Shown here piece by piece: positions 5,234 through 13,387 of a stretch of DNA of 15,078 bases; position 1 is the stretch's first letter, and every line of letters begins with the position of its first letter. Source of the stretch: Kiritimatiellia bacterium (GTDB taxonomy: Bacteria > Verrucomicrobiota > Kiritimatiellia > CAIQIC01 > Lenti-01); NCBI GenBank assembly GCA_018432565.1, contig JAHDSS010000136.1, forward strand, positions 1 through 15,078, written 5' to 3'. The position numbers were made by a program, and so were the translations under genes. Below the pieces are notes generated by a model. The model had not been told where the DNA came from. It did no database searches and was given only the letters and a program-made list of their open reading frames with translations.

Positions 5234-5938
5234 TCAACTCCGCGATGCCTTGCCCTGCAATGTTTTTCTCGCCATGCGCACGCCGATGGCGATTTCGCAG
5301 CTGATCCAAATGAGGGCACGAGACGGCGCAGAACAGCCGAGCTCTCTGAAGTAGATCGGATGGAATGACGCCCATAGGTCGGGATCCCACTGGAATCCCT
5401 GGCGGCGCAGTTTGGCCAATTCCCAGCCGATGCGCACAAAAAGAAAAGGCCCATGGCAGAAATGCAATCTGGCGCGGCCAAAGTCCGTGAACATAAGGCG
5501 GCCATCCAAAGATCGGATGAAATTTTGCGGATGGGCATCATCCGTGATGATTCGCCGGCTATGGATGCGGGCCAACAAGCGAGCAACGTCCGGGACGTCG
5601 GAAGGGACGAAAACACTTACAGGATATCCTGCAATGTATTCCTTCAACAGCCATACGACCCGGCGGTCCGCCTCGATTTCTTCCAGCCAGCCGAAGGAGC
5701 GCGGGGCGTCATCTCCGTCAAGACGGCGCAAACAGGCATCTTCGATGGTCCAGGGCAAGCGACGAAGTCGAACGATTAGGGGCAATTCATACTTCTTGGC
5801 CACATAGCGGCCGTCCACCCGGAACACCGAGCGCTGCATGTTCTTGACCATGCGTTTCTGCAGAAGTTCCCAATGCCGGGAACTCCGAAGAATATTTTCG
5901 GCCGCCAATGCCGAATCCCTGATCGGCTGGTTCGACAT
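5234..5938 (-). CDS. LPS kinase-like protein (InaA/RfaY type protein-kinase fold)
   Basis: This 234-residue protein has a compact protein-kinase-like fold. Lys48 or Lys49 in YVAKKY is the probable nucleotide-binding lysine, W-L-L-K-E-Y-I-A-G (96-104) looks like the hinge, Asp134 and Asn139 in D-D-A-H-P-Q-N fit the catalytic loop, and Asp152 in T-D-F-G (151-154) is the metal ligand. This pattern matches kinases that phosphorylate LPS core sugars (RfaY/WaaP/InaA group) and related small-molecule kinases; no signal peptide is present, so it should act on the cytoplasmic side. An in-frame TAG nine bases before the ATG fixes the start as the earliest possible. The deacylase gene downstream supports an LPS role. 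Substrate is inference. Confidence 0.75.
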   Translation of the reverse strand: MSNQPIRDSALAAENILRSSRHWELLQKRMVKNMQRSVFRVDGRYVAKKYELPLIVRLRRLPWTIEDACLRRLDGDDAPRSFGWLEEIEADRRVVWLLKEYIAGYPVSVFVPSDVPDVARLLARIHSRRIITDDAHPQNFIRSLDGRLMFTDFGRARLHFCHGPFLFVRIGWELAKLRRQGFQWDPDLWASFHPIYFRELGCSAPSRALIWISCEIAIGVRMARKTLQGKASRS

Positions 5939-6015
5939 GGCGAACTACGTCTCCGCGCCCCGACTTGCATATCTCCGCGCAACGTCTGAATATTGATGTT
6001 GCCGAATGGAAAACA

Positions 6016-6288
6016 TCATACGACCAACATGCTGTTCATCGATCCGTGTCCGTTAATGACGCAGTCCGGGTTTGCCGGATCGACCATCCAAACGCCGTCA
6101 ACGACGTACTTGTATTCGTGGTTCCCACGAGAGATCCGGAGGGTCGCGGCGTATACGCCCGTCTGATCGCGATCCGCCATCGGAGCGGCATTCGGGCCCC
6201 AGTCGTTGAACGTGCCGGCAACGTAGACCTTTTTGCCGGGCTCGTCTTTGAAGGTAAACGTCATCTTCCGCTTTGGATTTATGCTCAT
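6016..6288 (-). CDS. Stand-alone glycogen-binding domain protein (CBM48/AMPK-beta type)
   Basis: This 90-residue protein is a single carbohydrate-binding module of the kind found N-terminal in isoamylases and in AMPK beta. The G-T-F-N-D-W motif (25-30) and E-Y-K-Y-V-V-D-G-V-W (58-67) are diagnostic. By alignment Trp30, Lys60, Trp67 and Asn85 correspond to the sugar-contacting Trp100, Lys126, Trp133 and Asn150 of AMPK beta1. The protein is predicted cytoplasmic. It probably binds glycogen or another alpha-glucan and may tether or regulate a partner; it has no catalytic domain. It has a good GGGAG site and its ATG overlaps the crotonase stop by four bases (ATGA), so the two are translationally coupled. 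Confidence 0.9.
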   Translation of the reverse strand: MSINPKRKMTFTFKDEPGKKVYVAGTFNDWGPNAAPMADRDQTGVYAATLRISRGNHEYKYVVDGVWMVDPANPDCVINGHGSMNSMLVV

Positions 6289-7136
6289 GGACTGCTCCCT
6301 TGTTTTCTTGATCTGCTTATTCTGATATCGGCGGCCATATTATGTGCGCGCCCCTGCCCCCCGTTCGAAAAGGTTCGTTTGGCCAACGACTTCTTAAACA
6401 GCATCTCCTCCCTGTATAGGTACGCTTCCAAGGAATCGTCGGCGGCGAGGGCCGCCTGTTTGAGGGCGAGCCGGTTCCTATATGGCCGCCGGGCAAAGTC
6501 TTGCGCCAAAGCCACGGCAGCGGCAAGAAGTTCGTTTTGCGGAACCACTTCATCCACCAGACCAAGCTTCACGGCTCCTTTGGCGTCCACGCCTGTTGTG
6601 CGGCGTACGAGATCGCAGGCCAATTTCCTTCCAACATTCCGGGCAAGAAACCAGGGCAAGCCACCTAGTGGGGCAATGCCGTAGTCGGCCATGCGGTTGA
6701 CCAGTATGAAATCAGCGGAGACCATTCGGAAATCGCACGCCAATGGCGGCCCAAAGAGCGGAAGAACCATGCACCCTTCGAGTGCCGCCACTACGGACAA
6801 TTCCGTGCGCCGGACCGCCTTGATGAAATGTTGCATCGCATTCATGCCCCTGGCGAAGTCGGTTTCATTAAGGCTGGCGGGACCACCCACCTGTCCATCG
6901 AAAGGCAGACCGGCAAGCATCTTGTCTATGCTCACTGGGCCAAGCGCCGAGGCTGGCATATGAAGCACAATGGCCTTGGACGGATGACGCTCTTGTTCCC
7001 CGAAAAAGCGCCATAGCTGATCGATGGCGGCCAAGTTTGTGCCCAGCAAATCACGAGCCCGGTCGCAAAAAGAAAGAATGGCTATGTCCTCTTTGTCTAC
7101 CCTGGAGAAGAGGTTGCTTTGCCCGTCTGGAATCAT
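6285..7136 (-). CDS. Crotonase-superfamily protein with degenerate active site
   Basis: This 283-residue protein has the enoyl-CoA hydratase/isomerase fold: L-E-G-C at the usual turn before helix 3, C-D-F-R-M, then G-I-A-P-L-G-G-L-P and L-A-R-N-V-G, and finally G-L-V-D-E-V-V-P. The usual G-x-x-x-G-G-G oxyanion segment is replaced by G-C-M-V-L-P-L-F-G-P-P. The position of the hydratase glutamate (Glu164 of rat crotonase) appears to be Met, with Asp two residues later. It is therefore probably not an ordinary hydratase; a decarboxylase, hydrolase, isomerase or scaffold role is possible. AGAGG six bases upstream and an in-frame TAG just before it fix the start. It is the first gene of its run, with the glycogen-binding gene coupled behind it. 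Confidence 0.8.
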   Translation of the reverse strand: MIPDGQSNLFSRVDKEDIAILSFCDRARDLLGTNLAAIDQLWRFFGEQERHPSKAIVLHMPASALGPVSIDKMLAGLPFDGQVGGPASLNETDFARGMNAMQHFIKAVRRTELSVVAALEGCMVLPLFGPPLACDFRMVSADFILVNRMADYGIAPLGGLPWFLARNVGRKLACDLVRRTTGVDAKGAVKLGLVDEVVPQNELLAAAVALAQDFARRPYRNRLALKQAALAADDSLEAYLYREEMLFKKSLAKRTFSNGGQGRAHNMAADIRISRSRKQGSSP

Positions 7137-7470
7137 GTTTTGCCTCTAGCCGCCTGTTCTCAGCGCGGCTGCATGGTTTCTCTTGGGGATGATCGCGATT
7201 TGCCTCATCGTTACGTTGTTCGATAAACGGCAGGGGGTCCCCGGCATGGAAGAGGCGGAAGGACTTGGCGCACAGGCGCCATCCGGACAGCATCCGGAAC
7301 GGAGGAGGGACAACCGGCCTGGCGCTCCCGGAGGAGATCCCGGCGTCAAGCCTTCCGCAAATGATCCGACTTGCACACGACGATGTCTTCATTCCCCCCC
7401 CCATTGAACGGGATTATGATGTCCCATAACGATTGAAACCATTTTCGTCATGACGCTTACTGCTTTTCCG
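7137..7470. other. Intergenic stretch with no firm gene
   Basis: This should hold the promoter of the crotonase gene run and the 3' end of the efflux transcript, but neither a clear -35/-10 pair nor a hairpin with T-tract is visible. A plus-strand frame (7183-7407) begins with a hydrophobic stretch but has only a TTG start and no ribosome binding site. A minus-strand ATG at 7451 opens 20 codons that end near a nine-base C run (7394-7402). Neither is supported enough to call. Confidence 0.5.
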
Positions 7471-7728
7471 TTATTCTCCGGCGGTTGCGCCATCGCGCGA
7501 CCCGGTTTCCATGTCCCGGAGATTGGCTTTCAGATGGGCCAGCTTCTTTCCCAAACTTTCAATTCGCTGCTCCGCCGACATCTCGCTATGCACCATATGC
7601 TCATTCAACACGCCCTCTCGTCGGTTTTTTCGTTGAATATCGGCCAATGCCTTGCGCGCATCTGCAAGTTGACGGGAAACATCTTCAAGCGCGGACCTCG
7701 AAGCAACGGCGGCAACCGGAGTTTTCAT
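7471..7728 (-). CDS. Short coiled-coil protein coupled to the patatin gene
   Basis: This 85-residue protein has no recognised family. Residues from about 12 to 72 are strongly charged and helical with heptad-like spacing of Leu, Ile and Ala (for example L-A-D-A-R-K-A-L and L-G-K-K-L-A-H-L-K), so it is probably a two-helix coiled coil or part of an oligomeric one. There is no signal peptide and no membrane segment. The start ATG overlaps the patatin stop by four bases (ATGA), which argues for coupled translation and against chance. It is the last gene of the efflux operon. It may be a partner or regulator of the phospholipase (inference). Confidence 0.7.
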   Translation of the reverse strand: MKTPVAAVASRSALEDVSRQLADARKALADIQRKNRREGVLNEHMVHSEMSAEQRIESLGKKLAHLKANLRDMETGSRDGATAGE

Positions 7729-8702
7729 TCGCAATCCGCCATTTGGAGCCAACCGGCGAGCTGGCTTTGGGCCGCCCGGTATCCTTCGGCAATCGCTTCT
7801 TCCGTACGATGAAACTCCATTAGATTGATATGCCCCAGGTTCGGTTGAATCAACAAGTCCGGCGGATTGGCCTTGAGGTTGGACCTTGTGATCTGGGATT
7901 GCATGATCCGAATGCTGGTCGACATGACCTCGAAAATGTCGGGCGACAAATCCGGCTCCAGCCATGTTTTGATCTGCATCACCACCGATAGATCCAGAGA
8001 AGCGATTCTTTCCCGCAGGGAGAGCGCCAAAGGGTGCGCCGACTCGACTCCCAAACCGTGGCGAATGCGGGACAAGCCCGAACGGATGCCGGTCGGGGGA
8101 GAGTGGCGAGTGCGTTTTTTCGGCACAATGTCGGAGTTCAGATCAACGGCAATAACAAAGTCCGCACCCATGCTCCTCGCCGTGTTCACGGGAAGCGGAT
8201 TCACCAGGCCTCCATCGATCAGGAAAGCATGATCCTTTTCCACCGGCGTGAGAATTCCGGGGAGCGAAATGCTGGCTCTTACGGCCTCGACGATGTCACC
8301 CTTTCTAAGAACGACCTCGTGTCCCGTGCGTAAATCCGTCGCAATCGCGCCAAATGGAATGGGCAAATCCTCGATGTTTTTCGCATGGACGCGCTGACGA
8401 ACCAAATCGGCGATTTTTCGACCGTCGATCAATCCCGACTTTGGAAGAACCACGTCCATGAACGACAGAATCTGTTTCCACTCCAATTGCAATGCCCAGG
8501 CTTCCAACTTATCCACCTGTCCAGCGGCATAGACGGCTCCAACGAGCGCACCGATACTGGTCCCGGCAACATAATCCACTCGAATGCCCGCTTCGTTCAG
8601 CGCTCGAATCACGCCAATGTGAGACCACCCACGGGCCGAGCCGCTGCCTAAGGCCAGGCCGATACGGCCAACAGATTTCAGGCTGCGTCCCTTCCTTTGC
8701 AT
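7725..8702 (-). CDS. Patatin-like phospholipase (RssA/NTE type)
   Basis: This 325-residue protein has a patatin domain over about residues 13-190. The oxyanion loop is G-S-G-S-A-R-G (19-25), the nucleophile elbow G-T-S-I-G has Ser49, and the dyad aspartate is Asp163 in D-G-G. The family are serine acyl hydrolases that cleave phospholipids or lysophospholipids, usually at the inner face of the membrane. There is no signal peptide. The C-terminal 130 residues are an extra helical region ending in a Gly-His-Ile-Asn/Gln-rich part, as in RssA-like proteins. GGAGGAG lies within the last codons of the channel gene and its start is six bases after that stop, so it belongs to the efflux operon. Confidence 0.9.
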   Translation of the reverse strand: MQRKGRSLKSVGRIGLALGSGSARGWSHIGVIRALNEAGIRVDYVAGTSIGALVGAVYAAGQVDKLEAWALQLEWKQILSFMDVVLPKSGLIDGRKIADLVRQRVHAKNIEDLPIPFGAIATDLRTGHEVVLRKGDIVEAVRASISLPGILTPVEKDHAFLIDGGLVNPLPVNTARSMGADFVIAVDLNSDIVPKKRTRHSPPTGIRSGLSRIRHGLGVESAHPLALSLRERIASLDLSVVMQIKTWLEPDLSPDIFEVMSTSIRIMQSQITRSNLKANPPDLLIQPNLGHINLMEFHRTEEAIAEGYRAAQSQLAGWLQMADCE

Positions 8703-8708
8703 GTTGCT

Positions 8709-10196
8709 TCACTCCTCCGAAACGTCCGCTTGACCGTCTCCCGGGTTGTCGATGCGCTGTTCTGTCGATGCGGGATTTTCCTTCTCGACCAACCCGCCCC
8801 CGCCCAGCACGGCATAAAGCCGCACACGATTGGCCAACCGCGACAGGTGCAGGGACGTGAGCCCCTGTTGCGCCCCGTAAAATGAACGCTGCGCATCCAA
8901 TACACCCAAATAGCTATCAATGCCCTGGGCATAGCGCTGGTCGGACAGATTATAGATCTTCTGTGTACTATCGACGATTGCCTGCTGTGCTGCAATCTGC
9001 CGATCCACCGTGCCGCGCACGGCGAGAGTATCGGCCACTTCCCGGAAAGCCGTCTGGATGGCCTGTTCGTATTGGACCAGAGCAATTTTCCGGGTGGCCT
9101 TGCTGACCCGGTATGCCGCCCATATTCGCGAATCAAAAACCGGCATGGCGATCCGCGGGGCAAAGCTCCATGTACCCGTACCGTCCCCAAAGAGGCCCGA
9201 AAGATCGTCGCTGGCGGTTCCCAACATGGTTGTTAGAGAAATGCGGGGGAAAAAGGCCGACCGGGCCGCACCAATATAGGCATAGGCGGCCTGGAGCCGA
9301 TGTTCCGCCGCCATGATGTCCGGGCGAAGCAACAGGAGATCGGAAGACAGTCCCGGCGAAATATCCCCCGGAGGCAGAACACTGGCCAAGTCGGCGGGAA
9401 GAAGGTCTTCCGGCACCGGAGAACCCGCCAGGAGGTTCAATCCGTTCACGTCCTGTGCCACCAGCTGGGTATAACGCGCCACGTCACCCATGGCCGCATC
9501 CATCTGGGTTTTGGATCGGCTCAAATCCAATTCGGTGGCGAGGCCAGCTTCGTATTGCCGCCGGATCAAATCGTAAACTCCTTGTTGTGTTTCCAGCGTG
9601 GACCGGGCCAGGTTGAGGTTTTGGCGATCCGACGCCAGGACGAAATAGGCCCTCGCCACTTCGGATACCAGAACGATCTGCGCGCCACGACGCGCCTCTT
9701 CCGTGGCGACGTACTCCTGCAACGCCTGTTGCTTCAGGCTGCGGATGCGCCCAAACAGATCCACTTCCCAGGAGGCAATGCCCAGATTGACGTCGTATTG
9801 CTCGACGGTGCGGGGATTCCCGGGTGCCGTCAGGTCGGCCGAAGAACGTTGTTTGGCGCCGCCGGCCGTCGCCTGGAGTGCAGGAAACAATTCGGCCCGC
9901 TGAATGCCGTAAAGCGCGCGAGCCCGCTCCACGTTCAACGCCGCCAACCGCAAGTCCAGGTTGTTCGTTAAAGCCAACCCGATGACTCGTTGAAGTTTGG
10001 GGTCAGAGAAATAGTCCTGCCATCTGAGTTCAGCGACATTGGGGGCCTCTTGCGAAGATGGATCGTCAACATAGGCCGTTCCGCTCGGAAAGTCGGATGG
10101 AATCGGCGCTTCCGGGCGGGTGTATTTCGGAGCCATCACGCACCCGCTCAACAACAGGGCGATTCCGTGCGCGCCAAGAATAAGGGATTTGTTCAT
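8709..10196 (-). CDS. Outer-membrane efflux channel lipoprotein, TolC/OprM (NodT) family
   Basis: This 495-residue channel is the outer-membrane part of the tripartite pump. The N-terminus is a lipoprotein signal with L-L-S-G-C, so the mature protein starts at Cys19. Two outer-membrane efflux domains follow, with typical motifs: W-E-V-D-L-F-G-R-I-R in the first, R-R-Q-Y-E-A-G-L-A-T-E-L-D-L in the helical part, and R-P-D-I-M-A-A-E-H-R-L with F-F-P-R-I-S-L-T in the second. Length is normal for OprM-like proteins. It forms a trimeric beta barrel with a periplasmic alpha tunnel. The start overlaps the stop of the transporter gene by four bases (ATGA) and AGGAG lies upstream. Confidence 0.95.
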   Translation of the reverse strand: MNKSLILGAHGIALLLSGCVMAPKYTRPEAPIPSDFPSGTAYVDDPSSQEAPNVAELRWQDYFSDPKLQRVIGLALTNNLDLRLAALNVERARALYGIQRAELFPALQATAGGAKQRSSADLTAPGNPRTVEQYDVNLGIASWEVDLFGRIRSLKQQALQEYVATEEARRGAQIVLVSEVARAYFVLASDRQNLNLARSTLETQQGVYDLIRRQYEAGLATELDLSRSKTQMDAAMGDVARYTQLVAQDVNGLNLLAGSPVPEDLLPADLASVLPPGDISPGLSSDLLLLRPDIMAAEHRLQAAYAYIGAARSAFFPRISLTTMLGTASDDLSGLFGDGTGTWSFAPRIAMPVFDSRIWAAYRVSKATRKIALVQYEQAIQTAFREVADTLAVRGTVDRQIAAQQAIVDSTQKIYNLSDQRYAQGIDSYLGVLDAQRSFYGAQQGLTSLHLSRLANRVRLYAVLGGGGLVEKENPASTEQRIDNPGDGQADVSEE

Positions 10197-13100
10197 GTTG
10201 CAGATACTCCTACCGCCGGACTGGATTCCATGTGCGCTTCAGCCATGCGCTGTTTTCGTCTGCCGAATGTCTTCTCGATCAACACATAGAAAAGCGGCGC
10301 AAACAGAACCACGAGAATCGTACCGGTGACCATGCCGCCCAGCACCGTCGTGCCGATGGCGACCATGGCCCCAGCACCCGCACCCGTGCTGAACGCCATG
10401 GGAAGCACGGCGATGCCGGTTGTCATCGAAGTCATGAGGATCGGACGCAACCGCAACTTCACCGCATGGATCGCCGCTTCAATCAAGCCCATGCCATTTT
10501 CATATTCGGACAAGGCGAACTGGACAATCAGGATGGCGTTTTTGGTGGCCAACCCCAGCGTATTCATCATGCCGATCTGGAAGTATACGTCGCTGGACAG
10601 TCCACGCATTTTGGAGGCAACAAAACCGCCGATGACGCCCAGCGGCAGGATGAGCAGAACCGAAATAGGAATATCCCATTTCCCATACAAGGCCGCTAAA
10701 AATAGAAACATAATTAAGATGGAAAAGGCATAGAGAAGCCCCTTCTGGGATGAAGCCTGCCGCTCCTGATAAGAAAGCCCGGTCCAGTCATATCCGATGC
10801 CTTGCGGCAGTTTTGCCGTGAGTTCTTCCATGGCCTGCATGGCCTCGCCGGAACTTCGGCCCGGGGCCGCCTCGCCCCAGATGCTCAGGGATGGAAATCC
10901 GTTGTAGCGTTCCAGTCGTGGAGAACCGCTTGTCCAATGCCCCGAGGCGAACGAGGTAAAGGGCACCATCTTGCCAACCGTGTTGCGCACGTACAGTTTT
11001 TCCAGGTCTTCAGGCAGCATGCGGTAGGGGGAATCCGCCTGCACGAACACACGTTTGACGCGGCCTCCCTGGATGAAATCGTTGACATAGGCGCTTCCGA
11101 AAGCCGCCGAAACCGTGTTGTGAATCGAGTTGATGGGCACGCCCTGTGCGCCGGCCTTCTCCCAGTCCACGTCCACCCGGTATTCAGGTACATCCTCCAT
11201 GCCGTTGGGTCGAACCTTCACCAGTCTCGGATCCTGCGCCGCCATGCCCAGGAGTTGGTTGCGGGCGTTCATCAGGGCTTCGTGCCCGCCTCCTCCGCGG
11301 TCCACCAACTGGAAATCGAAACCGATGGCATTGCCCAATTCGACGACGGCGGGCGGTGGAAAGGCGAAGACGAGGGCATTGCGAACAGAAGAAAACCGTC
11401 CCATGGCCCGTTCCACAATGGCGTTGACCCGGCGCTCCGGCCGAACCCGCATTTCCCAATCCTTCAATTTGACAAACACCATGCCATTGTTCTGCGCCCG
11501 GCCCGAAAAGCCCATGCCGGCCAATGTCATACAAGACTCCACCGTCTCGCTTTCGTTCTCTTGGAAATATTGCTGAACCTCGTCCGCAACGGCCTGGGTC
11601 TGTTCCAAAGTGGCCCCGGTCGGCATGAGAATCTGGGCCAGCAGAATTCCCTGATCTTCATCCGGCAGATAGCCGGTCGGCATGTCCTTGTAAATCCACA
11701 ACAGACCGCCAACGATCAGCACATACACGGCCACAAAACGCAACTTTCTGGCGAGAGCATAACCAAGCAATCTCAAAAATCCATTGCGGAAATGATTAAA
11801 GCCCCGGTCGAACCACAGGAAAAACGGGCGCAGGAACCAGATCGCGCTTTCTGCCGCCTCGTGTCCCTTGACCACAGGCTTGAGAATGTTCGCGCACAGT
11901 ACCGGCGTCAGGATCAGCGCCACCGTCACCGACAACACCATGGACGTGACGATGGTCACGGAGAACTGGCGGTAGATGATCCCGGTGGATCCGCTGAAAA
12001 ACGCCATGGGAGCGAACAAGGCCGTCAGCACCAGGCAAAAGCCGATCAGAGCGCTGGTCACCTGGCCCATGGACTTGGCAGTGGCCTCCCGCGGGGAAAG
12101 CCCCTCGTCGCTCATGAGACGTTCCACGTTTTCCACCACAACGATGGTATCGTCCACCAGCAAACCAATCGCAATGACCATGGCAAACATAGTCAGCATA
12201 TTGATGGAGTATCCGAATGCCCCCAGCGCGGCGCAGGTGCCCAGAAGCACGACGGGCACCGCGATGGTCGGGATCAACGTGGCGCGGATGTTTCCCATGA
12301 ACAGCCACATGACCAGGAATACTAAAAATATTGCTTGCAGCAGCGCTTTTACCGCCTCGCCGATGGCAACCCGAACAAAAGGCGTGGTGTCATAAGGATA
12401 AACCACCTTCAGCCCCGGCGGGAAATATACGCTCATCTCCTTGAGCTTTGCCTTGATCGCATCGGCGGTATCCAACGCATTGGCGCCGGGCGCCTGCCGG
12501 ATGGCCAAGCCAGCCGCCGGGTGGCCATTGTATTGCCCCTCTATATCATAGAACTCGGTGCCCAACTCGGTACGCCCCACATCCTTGATGCGCACAATGG
12601 AGCCATCGGGATTGGTTCGCAGGGGTATCGAAGCAAATTCCTCGGGGGTTTGAAGGAGGTTCTGGACGATGATGGAGGCATTCAGACGCTGGCCCTCCAC
12701 CGCCGGAATTCCGCCGAATTGCCCGGCGGAAACTTCCACGTTGTACGCCCTCAATGCCTGCACCAGATCTTCCACTGTCAAGCTGTAGTCGTTCAACTTG
12801 TCCGGATTCAGCCAGATGCGCATCGCATACTGCGAGCCGAAACTTTCAACCTCGCCGACTCCGGGTACGCGTGCCAGTACTTTTTCCAGGTTTGACTGGG
12901 CATAGTCCTGAAGATCATGGTTGCTCATACTGCCGTCTTCGGAAACCAGGCCCACAATGATCAAATAGTTCCGCGTGGATTTGCTGACCATGACCCCTGA
13001 TCGTTGGACTGCTTCCGGAAGACTGGCCATGGCAAGCTGAAGCTTGTTCTGGACCTTGGTCCAGGCCATGTCGGGATCGGTGCCCGGCCGGAAGGTCAAT

Positions 13101-13375
13101 TCAATACGGGAGGAGCCGGACGCATCGCTCGTGCCGGAGAGATACAGCATATCCTCGAACCCGGTCATTTTTTGCTCGATGATCTGCGTCACGCTGTTTT
13201 CCACCGTCTGCGCCGAAGCTCCGGGATAGTAGGCGGTGATGGCAATGGCAGGCGGGGCGATCGGCGGATACTGGGAAATTGGCAGATTGTAGATGGCCAG
13301 TCCGCCCAGCAGCATGATGAAAATGGCGATGACCCAAGCGAATACGGGTCGATCCAGGAAGAATTTGGAGAGCAT
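10193..13375 (-). CDS. RND multidrug efflux transporter, AcrB/MexB (HAE1) family
   Basis: This 1060-residue inner-membrane proton antiporter is of normal length, with an N-terminal transmembrane helix (about 9-30), a large periplasmic loop, a membrane block beginning near residue 340, and the same again in the second half. Proton-relay residues are present: Asp408 and Asp409 in G-L-L-V-D-D (equivalent to AcrB 407/408), Lys945 in G-L-A-T-K-N and Arg975 near R-L-R-P-I-L-M-T. The D-R-P-V-F-A-W and S-Q-Y-P-P-I-A-P-P starts are classical for hydrophobe/amphiphile exporters. It should pump drugs, bile-like or lipophilic compounds out through the channel encoded downstream. It begins 12 bases after the adaptor stop, with AGAGG in the gap. 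Confidence 0.97.
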   Translation of the reverse strand: MLSKFFLDRPVFAWVIAIFIMLLGGLAIYNLPISQYPPIAPPAIAITAYYPGASAQTVENSVTQIIEQKMTGFEDMLYLSGTSDASGSSRIELTFRPGTDPDMAWTKVQNKLQLAMASLPEAVQRSGVMVSKSTRNYLIIVGLVSEDGSMSNHDLQDYAQSNLEKVLARVPGVGEVESFGSQYAMRIWLNPDKLNDYSLTVEDLVQALRAYNVEVSAGQFGGIPAVEGQRLNASIIVQNLLQTPEEFASIPLRTNPDGSIVRIKDVGRTELGTEFYDIEGQYNGHPAAGLAIRQAPGANALDTADAIKAKLKEMSVYFPPGLKVVYPYDTTPFVRVAIGEAVKALLQAIFLVFLVMWLFMGNIRATLIPTIAVPVVLLGTCAALGAFGYSINMLTMFAMVIAIGLLVDDTIVVVENVERLMSDEGLSPREATAKSMGQVTSALIGFCLVLTALFAPMAFFSGSTGIIYRQFSVTIVTSMVLSVTVALILTPVLCANILKPVVKGHEAAESAIWFLRPFFLWFDRGFNHFRNGFLRLLGYALARKLRFVAVYVLIVGGLLWIYKDMPTGYLPDEDQGILLAQILMPTGATLEQTQAVADEVQQYFQENESETVESCMTLAGMGFSGRAQNNGMVFVKLKDWEMRVRPERRVNAIVERAMGRFSSVRNALVFAFPPPAVVELGNAIGFDFQLVDRGGGGHEALMNARNQLLGMAAQDPRLVKVRPNGMEDVPEYRVDVDWEKAGAQGVPINSIHNTVSAAFGSAYVNDFIQGGRVKRVFVQADSPYRMLPEDLEKLYVRNTVGKMVPFTSFASGHWTSGSPRLERYNGFPSLSIWGEAAPGRSSGEAMQAMEELTAKLPQGIGYDWTGLSYQERQASSQKGLLYAFSILIMFLFLAALYGKWDIPISVLLILPLGVIGGFVASKMRGLSSDVYFQIGMMNTLGLATKNAILIVQFALSEYENGMGLIEAAIHAVKLRLRPILMTSMTTGIAVLPMAFSTGAGAGAMVAIGTTVLGGMVTGTILVVLFAPLFYVLIEKTFGRRKQRMAEAHMESSPAVGVSAT

Positions 13376-13387
13376 ATTGGGCCTCTG

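Noticed and set aside
7183..7407. Plus-strand frame with a short hydrophobic start in the 334-base gap
   Set aside because: It has only a TTG start that would cut into the hydrophobic stretch, no ribosome binding site, and a Pro/Gly/Arg-rich tail typical of chance frames.
7347..7451. Minus-strand ATG with 20 codons, continuing in another frame beyond a nine-base C run
   Set aside because: It could be a small gene shifted at the homopolymer, but the two pieces are too short to recognise and there is no clear ribosome binding site.
10802..12325. 507-codon plus-strand frame inside the RND transporter gene, and a 543-codon one at 13004-14635
   Set aside because: They are antisense shadows of the transporter and adaptor genes; products are His/Arg/Gln-rich with no fold or motif, and no ribosome binding sites.
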